Origin: Alphaproteobacteria bacterium PA2
GTDB lineage: Bacteria; Pseudomonadota; Alphaproteobacteria; Caulobacterales; Caulobacteraceae
Direction: 5' to 3'
Assembly (NCBI GenBank): GCA_002256425.1
Contig: NKIZ01000001.1
Coordinates: forward strand, 3,135,001-3,199,000
DNA: 64,000 bases
A program made the translations under genes and the position numbers. The notes under the pieces were generated by a model. That model did not search any database and had not been told where the DNA came from. It worked only from the letters and a program-made list of their open reading frames with translations. Positions 38,067 through 46,003 of the stretch are shown piece after piece; position 1 is the first letter of the stretch, and each line of letters starts with the position of its first letter.

Positions 38067-39353
38067 CTATTCCGCGGTCTTGCGGAAGCGGGCGGCGAAG
38101 AAGCCGTCGGTCCCGCCGGGTCGGTGATGCGGCAGTATGCGCAGATCGCCGCTGGCCAGGAGGCTTGCCGCCGGAGCCCCGCCCTCTCCGGCACTCATGG
38201 GCGCCCGGGTCATTCCGGGGGTCCGCTTGAGGAAGGCGGCGGCCTGGGCCTCACCCTCCTCCGGCTCCAGGGAGCAGACGCAATAGACCAGCAGGCCGCC
38301 GGACTTCACGCGCTTGGCGGCGGAATCCAGCATCCGGGCCTGGACCTCGGCCAGGGCGGCGATATCCCCCGGGCGTGCAGCCCACAGCACATCAGGATTG
38401 CGGCGATAGGTGCCCGTCGCACTGCAGGGGGCGTCCAGCAGAACCGCATCAAACTGCCGGCTGTCAGTCCATTGGGCCGCGTCGGCGGCGACCACTTCGG
38501 CCTTCAATCCCATGCGCTCCAGATTGGCCTGAACCCGCTTGAGGCGTGCAGCCGAGCGGTCGACGGCGACCACCTGGGCGCCTGCAGCGGCCATCTGCAG
38601 GGTCTTGCCCCCCGGGGCTGCGCAGAGGTCCAGGGCGGTCTGACCGATCCGAAGATCAAGCAGGCGGACAGGCGCAGCGGCGCTGGCGTCCTGGACCCAC
38701 CAGGCGCCCTCGGCAAAACCCGGCCAGGCTGAAACATCGCCGCGCAGGGCTGTGCGCCAGGTCCCGCCTGACAGAACTTCTGCCTCAAGCTCAAGCTCGG
38801 GCTGGGCAAGGGGGTCCCTTGGCGTCAGGTCGGTGGCGGGTTCGGCGGCGATTTCCCTGGACATGGCCAGGGCGGACTCGCGGCCATAGGCGGCCTGCCA
38901 GCGCGTAAACAGCCAGGGTGGGGCAAAGGCTTCGGGATCGGTGAAATCCGGCGGCTCACGGGTGAATCCGCGCAGGACGGCATTGACCAGGCCCTTGAAA
39001 TTCCGGGTCGCGCCGGAGTCGCCCACCAGATCCACACTGGCGCTCACGGCGGCATAGGCCGGGGCGTTCAGGACAAAGGCCTGGGCCATGCCCAGACGCA
39101 GTATGTTCAGGACCCTGTCAGGGGGCGGCTTCTTGAGCTTGCTTTCCAGCGCCCGGTCGATAGGCCCCAGATGTCGCAGGGTGGCCAGCACCAGGGCATG
39201 AGCGAAGCCGCGATCGCGGGGGGACAGGTTGGCGAAGCCGGGGGTGGAGGTCGCTTCCTCAATGCCGGCCCGGCGCGCAAGGGCGGCGGTCAGCAGATCG
39301 AGGGCGGCCCGGCGCGCGGGCAGGCCGGCTATGTCTTCAGGGTTTTCGGTCAC
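38067..39353 (-). CDS. rsmB: RsmB, 16S rRNA m5C methyltransferase
   Basis: A 428-residue RsmB/NOP family protein. The N-terminal NusB-like domain (about 1-140) has RDRGFAHALVLATLRHLG and LNILRLGMAQAFVL. The catalytic domain holds ALDLCAAPGGKTLQMAA for SAM binding, LLDAPCSATGTYRRNPD with the TCxxP-like PC motif and LLVYCVCSLEPEEGE with the nucleophilic Cys. It methylates C967 of 16S rRNA in E. coli; the site here is inferred. Confidence 0.95.
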   Translation of the reverse strand: MTENPEDIAGLPARRAALDLLTAALARRAGIEEATSTPGFANLSPRDRGFAHALVLATLRHLGPIDRALESKLKKPPPDRVLNILRLGMAQAFVLNAPAYAAVSASVDLVGDSGATRNFKGLVNAVLRGFTREPPDFTDPEAFAPPWLFTRWQAAYGRESALAMSREIAAEPATDLTPRDPLAQPELELEAEVLSGGTWRTALRGDVSAWPGFAEGAWWVQDASAAAPVRLLDLRIGQTALDLCAAPGGKTLQMAAAGAQVVAVDRSAARLKRVQANLERMGLKAEVVAADAAQWTDSRQFDAVLLDAPCSATGTYRRNPDVLWAARPGDIAALAEVQARMLDSAAKRVKSGGLLVYCVCSLEPEEGEAQAAAFLKRTPGMTRAPMSAGEGGAPAASLLASGDLRILPHHRPGGTDGFFAARFRKTAE

Positions 39354-39433
39354 GGCGGTGGGGGTGCCCGCTCAGGACGCCGAATGCAAGGGCCATGCTG
39401 GCGAAACCGCTGGAACTCCCCTATTCTGAAGCC

Positions 39434-39625
39434 ATGCGTGATCGTGACGATGACATTCCCCGCAAGGTCCTGACTCCCGAAGCCCAGCGGGCCCTGGCCG
39501 AAGCCCAGGCTCGTCGGGAGGCTGCCGAGAAGATCGAGCGGGATGCAGAAAACGGCGGACCGTCTGGCCTTGAGCCGACCCGATACGGGGACTGGGAGCG
39601 CAAGGGCATCGCCGTCGACTTCTGA
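39434..39625 (+). CDS. DUF1674 / SDHAF4-like protein
   Basis: A 63-residue protein ending in GLEPTRYGDWERKGIAVDF, the hallmark of DUF1674. The mitochondrial relative SDHAF4 binds flavinylated succinate dehydrogenase A and helps assemble complex II, so a similar role is inferred. The N-terminal half is a charged helix (RALAEAQARREAAEKIERD). I chose the ATG at 39434; an upstream in-frame start at 39395 would add 13 poorly conserved residues. It is divergent from rsmB. Confidence 0.88.
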   Translation: MRDRDDDIPRKVLTPEAQRALAEAQARREAAEKIERDAENGGPSGLEPTRYGDWERKGIAVDF

Positions 39626-39631
39626 GCCTTA

Positions 39632-39668
39632 CGCCTGATTGGGCGAGCGCCCCTCGCCCATTAGGCGC
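39632..39668 (+). terminator. Hairpin after the SDHAF4-like gene
   Basis: TGGGCGAG and CTCGCCCA form an 8-bp stem with a 5-base loop at 39640-39660. A further CGCCT/AGGCG pairing extends outward after a short internal bulge. No T-run follows, so termination strength is unclear. Confidence 0.55.
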
Positions 39669-39732
39669 AAGCGTTCGCCCCTGCGGTATTTTGTGCATAG
39701 TTTCCCGGCTTCCACGTTAGGAGGCGGAAATT

Positions 39733-40875
39733 ATGGGTTGGATTATTCGCGGGTCCCTCGGACTTGCAGCGGCTTTGACCGCCTCGATGGCCATGGCCGG
39801 GTCCATGGCGCCCTACCAGAACAGCGACCTTGCCGGCGCAGGCCCGGGCTGGAACGCCATCTCGGATCGCGGCGGCGCACGCTACGTGCCGGTCCCCGTG
39901 CGCTCCGCCGATGACTATTACGCCTATGACAATGGCTACAGCAGCTATCAGTCGTCCGGCGCGGCCTATGCGGGACAGTCATCCTATGGCCGCCCTTCAT
40001 ATATGAGCCCGGCCTATCCTGAGCCGACCTATGTGGCGCCCTCGGCCTGCTGCGTGGCCCCACCCCCGCCGCCGCCGGTCTATATTGAGCCTGCGCCTTG
40101 CTGCGCCCCTCCTCCCCCTCCTCCGCCGTCCTGCTGCAGTGGCGGAGACCGTCGGGGCTATTATGATGAGAGCGCCTACGGCCGCACCATGTCCAACCGG
40201 ACCTACAGCACCTATGGCTCGGCCTATCAGGGCTATTACGAGGACCGCTACGCCGCCCCGGCGCCGGTCGTCTATTACGGCGCGGACTATGACAACCAGT
40301 CGGTCTATCGCGGCGGCTATGCGGTCCAGTCCTATGTGGACGATACCCGCTACTACAATGGCGGCGGATACGGCTGCTGCAATCAGCCCCAGGACCGCTA
40401 TGCCCCGCCGGTCCAGCAGCCCCGCGACTATGGCTGCGGCGCCAGCGGACCGGCCTTCCATGTCCGCAGCTATGGCGGCGCTGAACAGCACTATGGCGCC
40501 CCGCGCTGCAATACTGGCTGCGGCGCCTGTGACGCCGTGAGCACCCGGTCTTCCGGGGAAATCACCCTGGGCCAGGGCTTCATGTATTCCGAAGGCGGCG
40601 TCGGCCCAATTCCTGACGGTTATGTCGGCGGCGGCGGTGGCGGCATGGTCGTCATCGGCGGCGGCGGTGGCGGAAACGCCTATGCGTCTTCCCACGCCTA
40701 TGCGTCATCCAGCTCCAATGTGAGCATCAATATCGGCGGACGCGGCGGCTATGGCGGCGGTCACGGTGGTTATGGCGGCCATGGCGGCGGCAAGGGTGGC
40801 GGCCACGGCGGTGGTCACGGCGGCGGCGGCGGGTGCAGTTCCTGCGGCGGCGGCGGCCACGGCGGCGGCCACTAG
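39733..40875 (+). CDS. Secreted Gly/Tyr/Pro/Cys-rich low-complexity protein
   Basis: A 380-residue protein with a signal peptide at about residues 1-22 (LGLAAALTASMAMA). The mature part falls into zones: Tyr/Ser-rich (50-105), Pro-rich with paired cysteines (ACCVAPPPPPP, PCCAPPPPP, SCCSGG; 105-140), Tyr/Asp-rich (140-235), a Cys-containing patch (NTGCGACDAV), and a Gly/His tail ending in HGGGH. The CC pairs suggest disulfide cross-linking or metal binding, and the Gly/His tail also suggests metal binding. AGGAGG precedes the ATG. I do not recognise a family; a surface structural or adhesive role is speculative. Confidence 0.8.
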   Translation: MGWIIRGSLGLAAALTASMAMAGSMAPYQNSDLAGAGPGWNAISDRGGARYVPVPVRSADDYYAYDNGYSSYQSSGAAYAGQSSYGRPSYMSPAYPEPTYVAPSACCVAPPPPPPVYIEPAPCCAPPPPPPPSCCSGGDRRGYYDESAYGRTMSNRTYSTYGSAYQGYYEDRYAAPAPVVYYGADYDNQSVYRGGYAVQSYVDDTRYYNGGGYGCCNQPQDRYAPPVQQPRDYGCGASGPAFHVRSYGGAEQHYGAPRCNTGCGACDAVSTRSSGEITLGQGFMYSEGGVGPIPDGYVGGGGGGMVVIGGGGGGNAYASSHAYASSSSNVSINIGGRGGYGGGHGGYGGHGGGKGGGHGGGHGGGGGCSSCGGGGHGGGH

Positions 40876-40904
40876 CCCTAAACCTGAATCACCTCGGACT
40901 ATGG

Positions 40905-40929
40905 ATGGCCGGAGCTATGCTCCGGCCAT
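40905..40929 (+). terminator. 11-bp perfect hairpin after the Gly/Tyr-rich gene
   Basis: ATGGCCGGAGC and its exact reverse complement flank a 3-base loop, followed on the plus strand by TTTCCGTT. It lies 30 bp after the plus-strand stop and contains the last codons and stop of convergent pyrF, so it probably ends the plus-strand transcript. Confidence 0.7.
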
Positions 40930-41631
40930 TTCCGTTATGATCCTTTGAGCGGCGACCTTTGGATCGTTGGCGGCCGTGATCGGCCGGCCGCAGACAATGT
41001 GCGAAGCGCCAGAGGCCAGGGCCTCGGCAGGTGTGGCCACCCGGGCCTGATCATTCTTTGCCGCCCAGTCCGGACGAACCCCCGGTGTGACGACCAGAAA
41101 ATCCTTGCCGCCGATGGCCCGGGCCATGGCCGCTTCCTGTGGACTGGCGATGACGCCGTCACAACCGGCCGCCAGGGCCTGATGGATCCGGCGCTCCACC
41201 AGGGAGCGGGGGCTCTCGGAAAAGCCCATCTCGATCAGGTCCTTGTCCGACAGGCTGGTCAGCACGGTCACCGCCAGGATCTTGAGGCTGGAACGACCCT
41301 TGCCGCGCACGGCGGCCTCCATGACCTGGGGCTCTCCGTGAACAGTCAGGAAGTCGCCGCCGGTATCGGCCAGGACCGCAGCGGCCTTCTGGACGGTGGC
41401 GCCGATGTCGTGGAGCTTCCAGTCGAGGAAGACCTGCTTGCCCTGGGCTTTCAGGTCGCGGGCCAGGTCCATGCCCCCTGTCGCGAAAAGTTCAAGGCCG
41501 ACCTTGTAGAAGCTGATTGAATCACCCAGCAGGTCGACCACCTGGCGGGCCTCGTCCACAGTCGGGAAGTCCAGGGGGACGATGAGGCGGGGATCGGCCT
41601 TCAGGCGCAGTTCTGCAGCGACCAGGGTCAT
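40915..41631 (-). CDS. pyrF: Orotidine 5'-phosphate decarboxylase
   Basis: A 238-residue OMP decarboxylase for the last step of UMP synthesis. Motifs are LIVPLDFPTVDEA, FYKVGLELFATGG, the catalytic block FLDWKLHDIGATV (DxKxxD-type, here DWKLHDI), LTVHGEPQVM and VVTPGVRPDWAAKNDQARV. I chose the ATG at 41631, which has GGAGA 6 bp upstream; an in-frame start at 41655 would add eight residues. It is divergent from the marC-like gene. Confidence 0.96.
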   Translation of the reverse strand: MTLVAAELRLKADPRLIVPLDFPTVDEARQVVDLLGDSISFYKVGLELFATGGMDLARDLKAQGKQVFLDWKLHDIGATVQKAAAVLADTGGDFLTVHGEPQVMEAAVRGKGRSSLKILAVTVLTSLSDKDLIEMGFSESPRSLVERRIHQALAAGCDGVIASPQEAAMARAIGGKDFLVVTPGVRPDWAAKNDQARVATPAEALASGASHIVCGRPITAANDPKVAAQRIITEMAGA

Positions 41632-41706
41632 GGGCGTCTCCCGACAAACGCGCACGGTCCTTCGCTGAAGGTCGGCGCCGGTTTCAAATTAGGCTAAGGA
41701 CCTCCC

Positions 41707-42399
41707 ATGAGCCCCGAAAACTTTGCGGTCAACTTCTTCGTCGCCCTGTTCGCCCTGATCGATCCGATCGGCAATGTGCCCCTTTTCGCCGCGGCGACCA
41801 GCGGCGTGCGCAACAAGGATGCCCGGCTGATTGCGGTCTATGTGGCCGTCGTCGTCCTGCTCTTCCTGACCTTCTTCTATTTCACGGGTCTCAGCCTTCT
41901 GGCCTTCTTCGGCATTTCCCTGCCGGCCTTCCGGATCGCCGGGGGGATCATCCTCTTCCTGCTGGGTCTGGAAATGGCCCGGGATGACTTCTCCGCCACC
42001 TTCGCCCTTGAGGATGACGGCGTCCCCCTCCACGGCCGGGCCGGCGCCCGCAAGCGATTCGAGCGGATGATCGTGCCCTTCACCATGCCCCTGCTGATCG
42101 GGCCTGGCGCCATCTCAACCGTGATCATCTACGCCAGTGAAGCCAAGGCCTATGGGCTGACCGGAACCTTCATCGGCCTGGGCGTCTTCGTCGCCGTTGC
42201 AATCTCCACCATGCTGTCCTTCTGGGCGAGCCCGCTGATCTCCAAGCTGATGGGCAAGATCGGCCTGACGGTCATTGTCCGAATTCTCGGCCTGATCCTT
42301 TGCGCCATGGCCGTGCAGTTCATCCTGTCGGGGATCGCCGACTCCACCCACGACGTCATCCTGAAGAACGCCTCAGCGCCCTATCAGTCGGGAAAGTAG
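41707..42399 (+). CDS. MarC family integral membrane protein
   Basis: A 230-residue inner-membrane protein with six hydrophobic segments, of the MarC/UPF0056 family. Family blocks are FVALFALIDPIGNVPLF, FRIAGGIILFLLGLEM, IVPFTMPLLIGPGAIST and RILGLILCAMAVQFILSG. The biochemical role of the family is unresolved; the old link to multiple antibiotic resistance is not supported. An 18-bp tandem duplication covers its stop codon. Confidence 0.92.
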   Translation: MSPENFAVNFFVALFALIDPIGNVPLFAAATSGVRNKDARLIAVYVAVVVLLFLTFFYFTGLSLLAFFGISLPAFRIAGGIILFLLGLEMARDDFSATFALEDDGVPLHGRAGARKRFERMIVPFTMPLLIGPGAISTVIIYASEAKAYGLTGTFIGLGVFVAVAISTMLSFWASPLISKLMGKIGLTVIVRILGLILCAMAVQFILSGIADSTHDVILKNASAPYQSGK

Positions 42400-42425
42400 G
42401 CGCTGGCGGGAAAGTAGGCGCTGGC
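42390..42425. repeat. 18-bp perfect tandem duplication at the marC-like stop
   Basis: The unit starting GGGAAAGTAG and ending GCTGGC occurs twice in direct succession (42390-42407 and 42408-42425). A degraded third copy may follow. The first copy contains the stop codon, so it is probably a recent slippage product. Confidence 0.9.
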
Positions 42426-42482
42426 CAGAAAATGGGCGCCGGGAGGTTGGCGGTCAGGGGCGGCATCCGCTAGATGCGGGGC

Positions 42483-44273
42483 ATGAACGCTCCTACGACC
42501 TTTGAGACCCTGCCCGAGTGGCGCCTGGACGACCTCTATTCCGACCGGAACGATCCCAGGATCGAAGCCGACCTGGTCGCCGCCAGATCGGCTAATGACG
42601 AGCTGGTCAAACTCAAGGGCCGGTTCCTGGCCATGCGCGCCGATCCCCTGCATCTGGGCGAAATGCTGGACCACGGGATCGGCCTCTACGAAAAGGCCAC
42701 CAACGGCCTCTGGAGTGTCGGCGCCTTTGCGTCCCTGGCCTCATCGACCGCCCGGGACGATCCGGCATGGGCCAAGTTCGAGGCTGACCTGCGGACCCGC
42801 TCGGCCCAGATCGCCGCCGAGAGCCTGTTCTTCACCCTCGAGCTCAACCAGCTGGACGACAATGAGCTGGAGCAGGCCTTCAAGGCCCACGCGCCGGCCG
42901 CCCGCTGGCGGCCCTGGATGCGCCGGGTGCGCCTGTCGCGGCCCCACGAGCTGTCCCCGGACCTTGAGCGCCTGCTGATCGATCGCGGCCCCGGCGTCGC
43001 CAACTGGACCCGGCTGTTCGACGAGACCCTGGCCAAACTTTCCGCCCGGGTGGGCCGGGAAGACCTGACCCTGCCCGAGGCCCTGAACCGCCTGTCCGAC
43101 CCCAGCGCCGAGCGCCGCAAGCAGGCCGCCCAGGGTCTGGCCAGAGCCCTTGAGGCCCGGACATCGGTCCTGGCCCTGTCCCTCAACACCCTGGCCTTCG
43201 AAAAGCAGGTGGAGGACCGCTGGCGGCGCTATGCCAGCCCCGCTGCGGCCCGGCACCTGGCCAATGAAGTGGACGCCGACGCCGTCGAGGCCCTGGAGGC
43301 CGCCGTGGTCGAGGCCTATCCAAGCGTCAGCCACCGCTATTACGCCCTCAAGGCGAAGGTGATGGGCCGCAAGACCCTGGACTACTGGGACCGCAATGCG
43401 CCGCTCGAGACCGGTCAGCCCCGGACCTACAGCTGGGGCGAGGCCCAGACCATGGTGCTGGACAGCTTTGCTGACCTGGCGCTCAAATTCGCCGACACGG
43501 CCCGGACCTTCTTCGCCAATCCGTGGATCGACGCCCGCCCCCGGGCCGGCAAGCAGTCGGGCGCCTATTCCCATCCGGTGAATTCCGACCGCCACCCCTA
43601 TGTCTTCATGAACTATATGGGCGAGCGCCGGGACGTCCTGACCCTGGCCCACGAGCTGGGCCACGCCGTCCACCAGACCCTGTGCGCGCCCCTGGGCACC
43701 CTGCTGGCCGACACCCCCCTGACCCTGGCCGAGACCGCCTCCATCTTCGGCGAGGGCCTGGTCTTTGAACGCCTGCTGGCGGGCGCTTCAAAGGAAGAGC
43801 GCCTGGGCCTGCTGGCTGGCCAGATCGAGGATGGCCTGAACACCGTGGTCCGGCAGATCGCCTTCCACCGGTTCGAGACCCGCTTCCACGCCGCCCGGCT
43901 GGAGGGTGAACTGGCCCCTGCCGACATCAGCGCCCTGTGGCTGGAGGTCATGGGCGAGAGCCTGGGCCCGGCGGTCAAGCTGAACGCCGGATACGAGCAC
44001 TACTGGGCCTATGTCAGCCACTTCGCCCACGCCCCCTTCTATGTCTATGCCTACGCCTTCGGCGACCTGCTGGTCCGCGGCCTGATGGAGGCTCGCCAGG
44101 AAAACCCCGACGCCTTCGCCCCGCTCTATGAGGACCTGCTGGCCGCCGGCGGCACCCGCACCTATGTGGAAGCCCTCAAGCCCTTTGGTCTCAATCCCCG
44201 GGAAAAGGCCTTCTGGGCGGCGGGGATGAAGCAGCTGGAGCGCCGGGTGGACGCGTTTGAAGCGCTGATATGA
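42483..44273 (+). CDS. pepF: M3 family oligoendopeptidase
   Basis: A 596-residue cytosolic zinc endopeptidase of the PepF branch of M3. The zinc site is LTLAHELGHAVHQ with a downstream Glu in LAETASIFGEGLVF. The substrate-binding tail has AGYEHYWAYVSHFAHAPFYVYAYAFG. The N-terminal lobe is helical as expected. I chose ATG 42483; an in-frame ATG at 42474 adds three residues. Its last 25 bases, including the TGA, are duplicated 1 kb downstream, which marks the left edge of an inserted islet. Confidence 0.93.
   Translation: MNAPTTFETLPEWRLDDLYSDRNDPRIEADLVAARSANDELVKLKGRFLAMRADPLHLGEMLDHGIGLYEKATNGLWSVGAFASLASSTARDDPAWAKFEADLRTRSAQIAAESLFFTLELNQLDDNELEQAFKAHAPAARWRPWMRRVRLSRPHELSPDLERLLIDRGPGVANWTRLFDETLAKLSARVGREDLTLPEALNRLSDPSAERRKQAAQGLARALEARTSVLALSLNTLAFEKQVEDRWRRYASPAAARHLANEVDADAVEALEAAVVEAYPSVSHRYYALKAKVMGRKTLDYWDRNAPLETGQPRTYSWGEAQTMVLDSFADLALKFADTARTFFANPWIDARPRAGKQSGAYSHPVNSDRHPYVFMNYMGERRDVLTLAHELGHAVHQTLCAPLGTLLADTPLTLAETASIFGEGLVFERLLAGASKEERLGLLAGQIEDGLNTVVRQIAFHRFETRFHAARLEGELAPADISALWLEVMGESLGPAVKLNAGYEHYWAYVSHFAHAPFYVYAYAFGDLLVRGLMEARQENPDAFAPLYEDLLAAGGTRTYVEALKPFGLNPREKAFWAAGMKQLERRVDAFEALI
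44249..44273 (+). repeat. Left 25-bp direct repeat (pepF tail)
   Basis: These 25 bases, GGACGCGTTT to GATATGA, encode the last seven codons of pepF plus the TGA, with one partial codon. The preceding bases GCGCCGGGT resemble but do not equal those before the right copy. Confidence 0.9.
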
Positions 44274-44329
44274 TTTCATCGAGCTCCAAATCGGGCTGAC
44301 TGGCCACTGCCGGGGCAATGTTCGCATGA

Positions 44330-44485
44330 GACACCCACCGTCTGATCGACAAGGTGGCCGCGCTCGAAATCAGCGAGAAAGAGGCCAATTTGCGGAACAA
44401 GATCACCCACGGCGGATGCACCAGGGCGTTTTTGATACAGAGTCTCATCGCGATGGGCGTTACCGCCCTGAGAGTGGAAGACTAG
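44330..44485 (+). pseudogene. 5'-truncated DUF6471 remnant
   Basis: An open frame of 51 codons begins directly after an in-frame TGA and has no plausible upstream start. It reads KEANLRNKITHGGCTRAFLI then IAMGVTALRVED and stop. The block EANLRNKI followed by AFLxQSLxAxGV is typical of the C-terminal half of DUF6471 proteins. The N-terminal half expected for that family is not found in any frame upstream. Its stop shares CTAG with the stop of the convergent islet gene, as two intact convergent neighbours would. Confidence 0.65.
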
Positions 44486-45144
44486 GCGTACTCGGGCGCA
44501 ACGTGGAGATAACATGGAGACCCGGGGGGATTTGCCTGATCTGCTGTCTCGGTGAACGGTATGCCAGCGGCGGCGAGTGCTTCAGCCAAGGAAGCAGCCT
44601 GCGGTGATCGTTCGCCAGATGAGGGAAGATATAGGAAAAGCCCAACCTCCCCCTCATCGTGCCGCCCCACCTCAAGCCTCCAGTTTATGCCCGCCTCTTC
44701 GAGCGCGGCTCCCAAACTTGATGCGTATCGTGTCGATTCTCGGTCTGGCGCATACCCGACTATGACGCGAAAGCTGCGGAGGCTTTCCGCGCTTCTAAGT
44801 CGCTCCACGAACAAAGTCTTCGCGGGACCATTTAAGCGCCGCTGCGGGGCGTTCACGATGCGCTGAATTTCAGCCACCGAGCCTCTCAGGTCCGCGACAA
44901 GACTAGAGATATCGCCAGGGGAACCTCCTCCAAGCTTGTCCTTATAGTCGTCAATGACGCCTTGCTTCTGGGCTACTGACGCGGACAGCGTTTCAATTCG
45001 TTCTCGGTAGTGCGCACGCAGCACTACGAACCCCGGAACGCCAACGATGAAGATGGCAAGCAGAAAGAGCGCGGGGGCACCAGCAACGACTGCCCACTCC
45101 GCTGAAAAATTCGTTATCCACCATGACGGGTCAGTAAGGTCCAT
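44482..45144 (-). CDS. Single-pass membrane protein of unknown function (islet gene)
   Basis: A 220-residue protein I do not recognise. One membrane helix at about residues 18-43 (VAGAPALFLLAIFIVGVPGF) is followed by a coiled-coil stretch (RERIETLSASVAQKQGVIDDY). A linker with PQRRLNGPAKTLF leads to a compact C-terminal domain of about 95 residues starting RSFRVIVGYAPDRESTRYAS. That alternation of strand, helix and strand resembles small alpha/beta domains seen in other single-pass hypothetical proteins. The topology would put the domain in the cytosol. No clear ribosome site is seen. Base and codon use differ from neighbours, consistent with acquisition. Confidence 0.7.
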   Translation of the reverse strand: MDLTDPSWWITNFSAEWAVVAGAPALFLLAIFIVGVPGFVVLRAHYRERIETLSASVAQKQGVIDDYKDKLGGGSPGDISSLVADLRGSVAEIQRIVNAPQRRLNGPAKTLFVERLRSAESLRSFRVIVGYAPDRESTRYASSLGAALEEAGINWRLEVGRHDEGEVGLFLYLPSSGERSPQAASLAEALAAAGIPFTETADQANPPGSPCYLHVAPEYA

Positions 45145-45247
45145 TTGGCAATCATGGCCGCGAATCTCTTATGATAGCAACGCCTGCAAGTTTCGCCTTG
45201 TTTCCATGGGCATAATCAATCGTATTTGGCGGCACCCGCGCCGGATT

Positions 45248-45272
45248 GGACGCGTTTGAAGCGCTGATATGA
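45248..45272 (+). repeat. Right 25-bp direct repeat (copy of pepF tail)
   Basis: Identical to 44249-44273. It lies in non-coding DNA 66 bp before the next gene. The bases before it (CGCCGGATT) match pepF only imperfectly. Confidence 0.9.
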
Positions 45273-45337
45273 CGCCGAATTAACGCCACACATTCCCACT
45301 AGGTCGCTAGGCTTCGAGCACACACCCGGAGCGCCCC

Positions 45338-45985
45338 ATGGATCGTCGTCACCTCTTGCTGGGTCTGGCCCTGGCCGCCCTGCCGCAGCTGGCCCAGGCA
45401 GAGACCAAGCCGCCAGTGCCGCTCAACAAGGTGTTCGGTTATCTGGACAAGTACCTGGCCCTGCCGCCGGCCGAGCGGAACCGGTTCACCCTGAACTATC
45501 AGTTCCGGATGGATGGCAAGCCTGCAGCAGGTTTGAAGGGCGACATCATCGAGGCGGACGGCCGCCACACGCCGATCCTGCTGGGGCCTGACGGTCGCGC
45601 CCGGACCCTGCCGACCCTGGCCCAGCTGAAGACCGCCACCCTGAAGATGGACGTGCCCCCCGGAACCAAGATGGGCGTCGCCCTGGAGGTCGTGCCCCTG
45701 CTGCCCTTGAGCCAGCAGATCACGGCCAGGGATCTGGAACTGTCCGTCGCCCAGGCGGGCAAGGGAATTTCCGCAGTGGCAGGCGTGCTGAGTTTCGCCG
45801 CCCCCAAGCTGACCGGCGTCAGCTTTGTCGGCGCGGGATCAGGAACCCTGCGCTATGCCGACGGCAAGGAAGCGCCCCTGCCCGTGGCAAAGGGCAATCC
45901 CTATTACGACGTCAAGCTGGCCAAGGGGGCAGTGAGCGTCACCCTGGCCAAGGCGCCGACCAAGGTGGAATTCAGGGACTCCTGA
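45338..45985 (+). CDS. Secreted protein of unknown function
   Basis: A 215-residue protein with a signal peptide (about 1-21, LLLGLALAALPQLAQA). The mature part is predicted largely beta, with PPAERNRFTLNYQFRMDGKP, KMDVPPGTKMGVALEVVPLL and a C-terminal strand set ending KVEFRDS. No catalytic motif or cysteine is visible. I do not recognise the family. It begins 66 bp after the islet's right repeat, so it may have been the original neighbour of pepF. Confidence 0.75.
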   Translation: MDRRHLLLGLALAALPQLAQAETKPPVPLNKVFGYLDKYLALPPAERNRFTLNYQFRMDGKPAAGLKGDIIEADGRHTPILLGPDGRARTLPTLAQLKTATLKMDVPPGTKMGVALEVVPLLPLSQQITARDLELSVAQAGKGISAVAGVLSFAAPKLTGVSFVGAGSGTLRYADGKEAPLPVAKGNPYYDVKLAKGAVSVTLAKAPTKVEFRDS

Positions 45986-46003
45986 CAGGCCGGGGTTTGA
46001 CGG

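Larger units (their letters stand above)
44249..45272. other. 1-kb accessory islet at the pepF 3' end
   Basis: The DNA between the pepF stop and 45272 is bounded by two exact 25-bp direct repeats, 999 bp apart. It contains a broken DUF6471 fragment and one complete minus-strand gene. Its base composition drops to about half G+C in places, and it has many A/T-ending codons, unlike the neighbours. The layout fits insertion after the pepF stop with duplication of the target tail. No integrase or transposase is present, so the mechanism is unknown. Confidence 0.75.

Noticed and set aside
40037-40145. Pro- and Gly-rich triplet repeats in the 39733-40875 gene as a possible CRISPR-like or tandem DNA array
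   Set aside because: The periodicity is codon-level low complexity in a single reading frame; there are no spacers or exact repeats.
44326-44607. A 93-codon plus-strand frame in the islet
   Set aside because: It has no family similarity and runs antisense to the membrane protein. The DUF6471-like signal is in a different frame.
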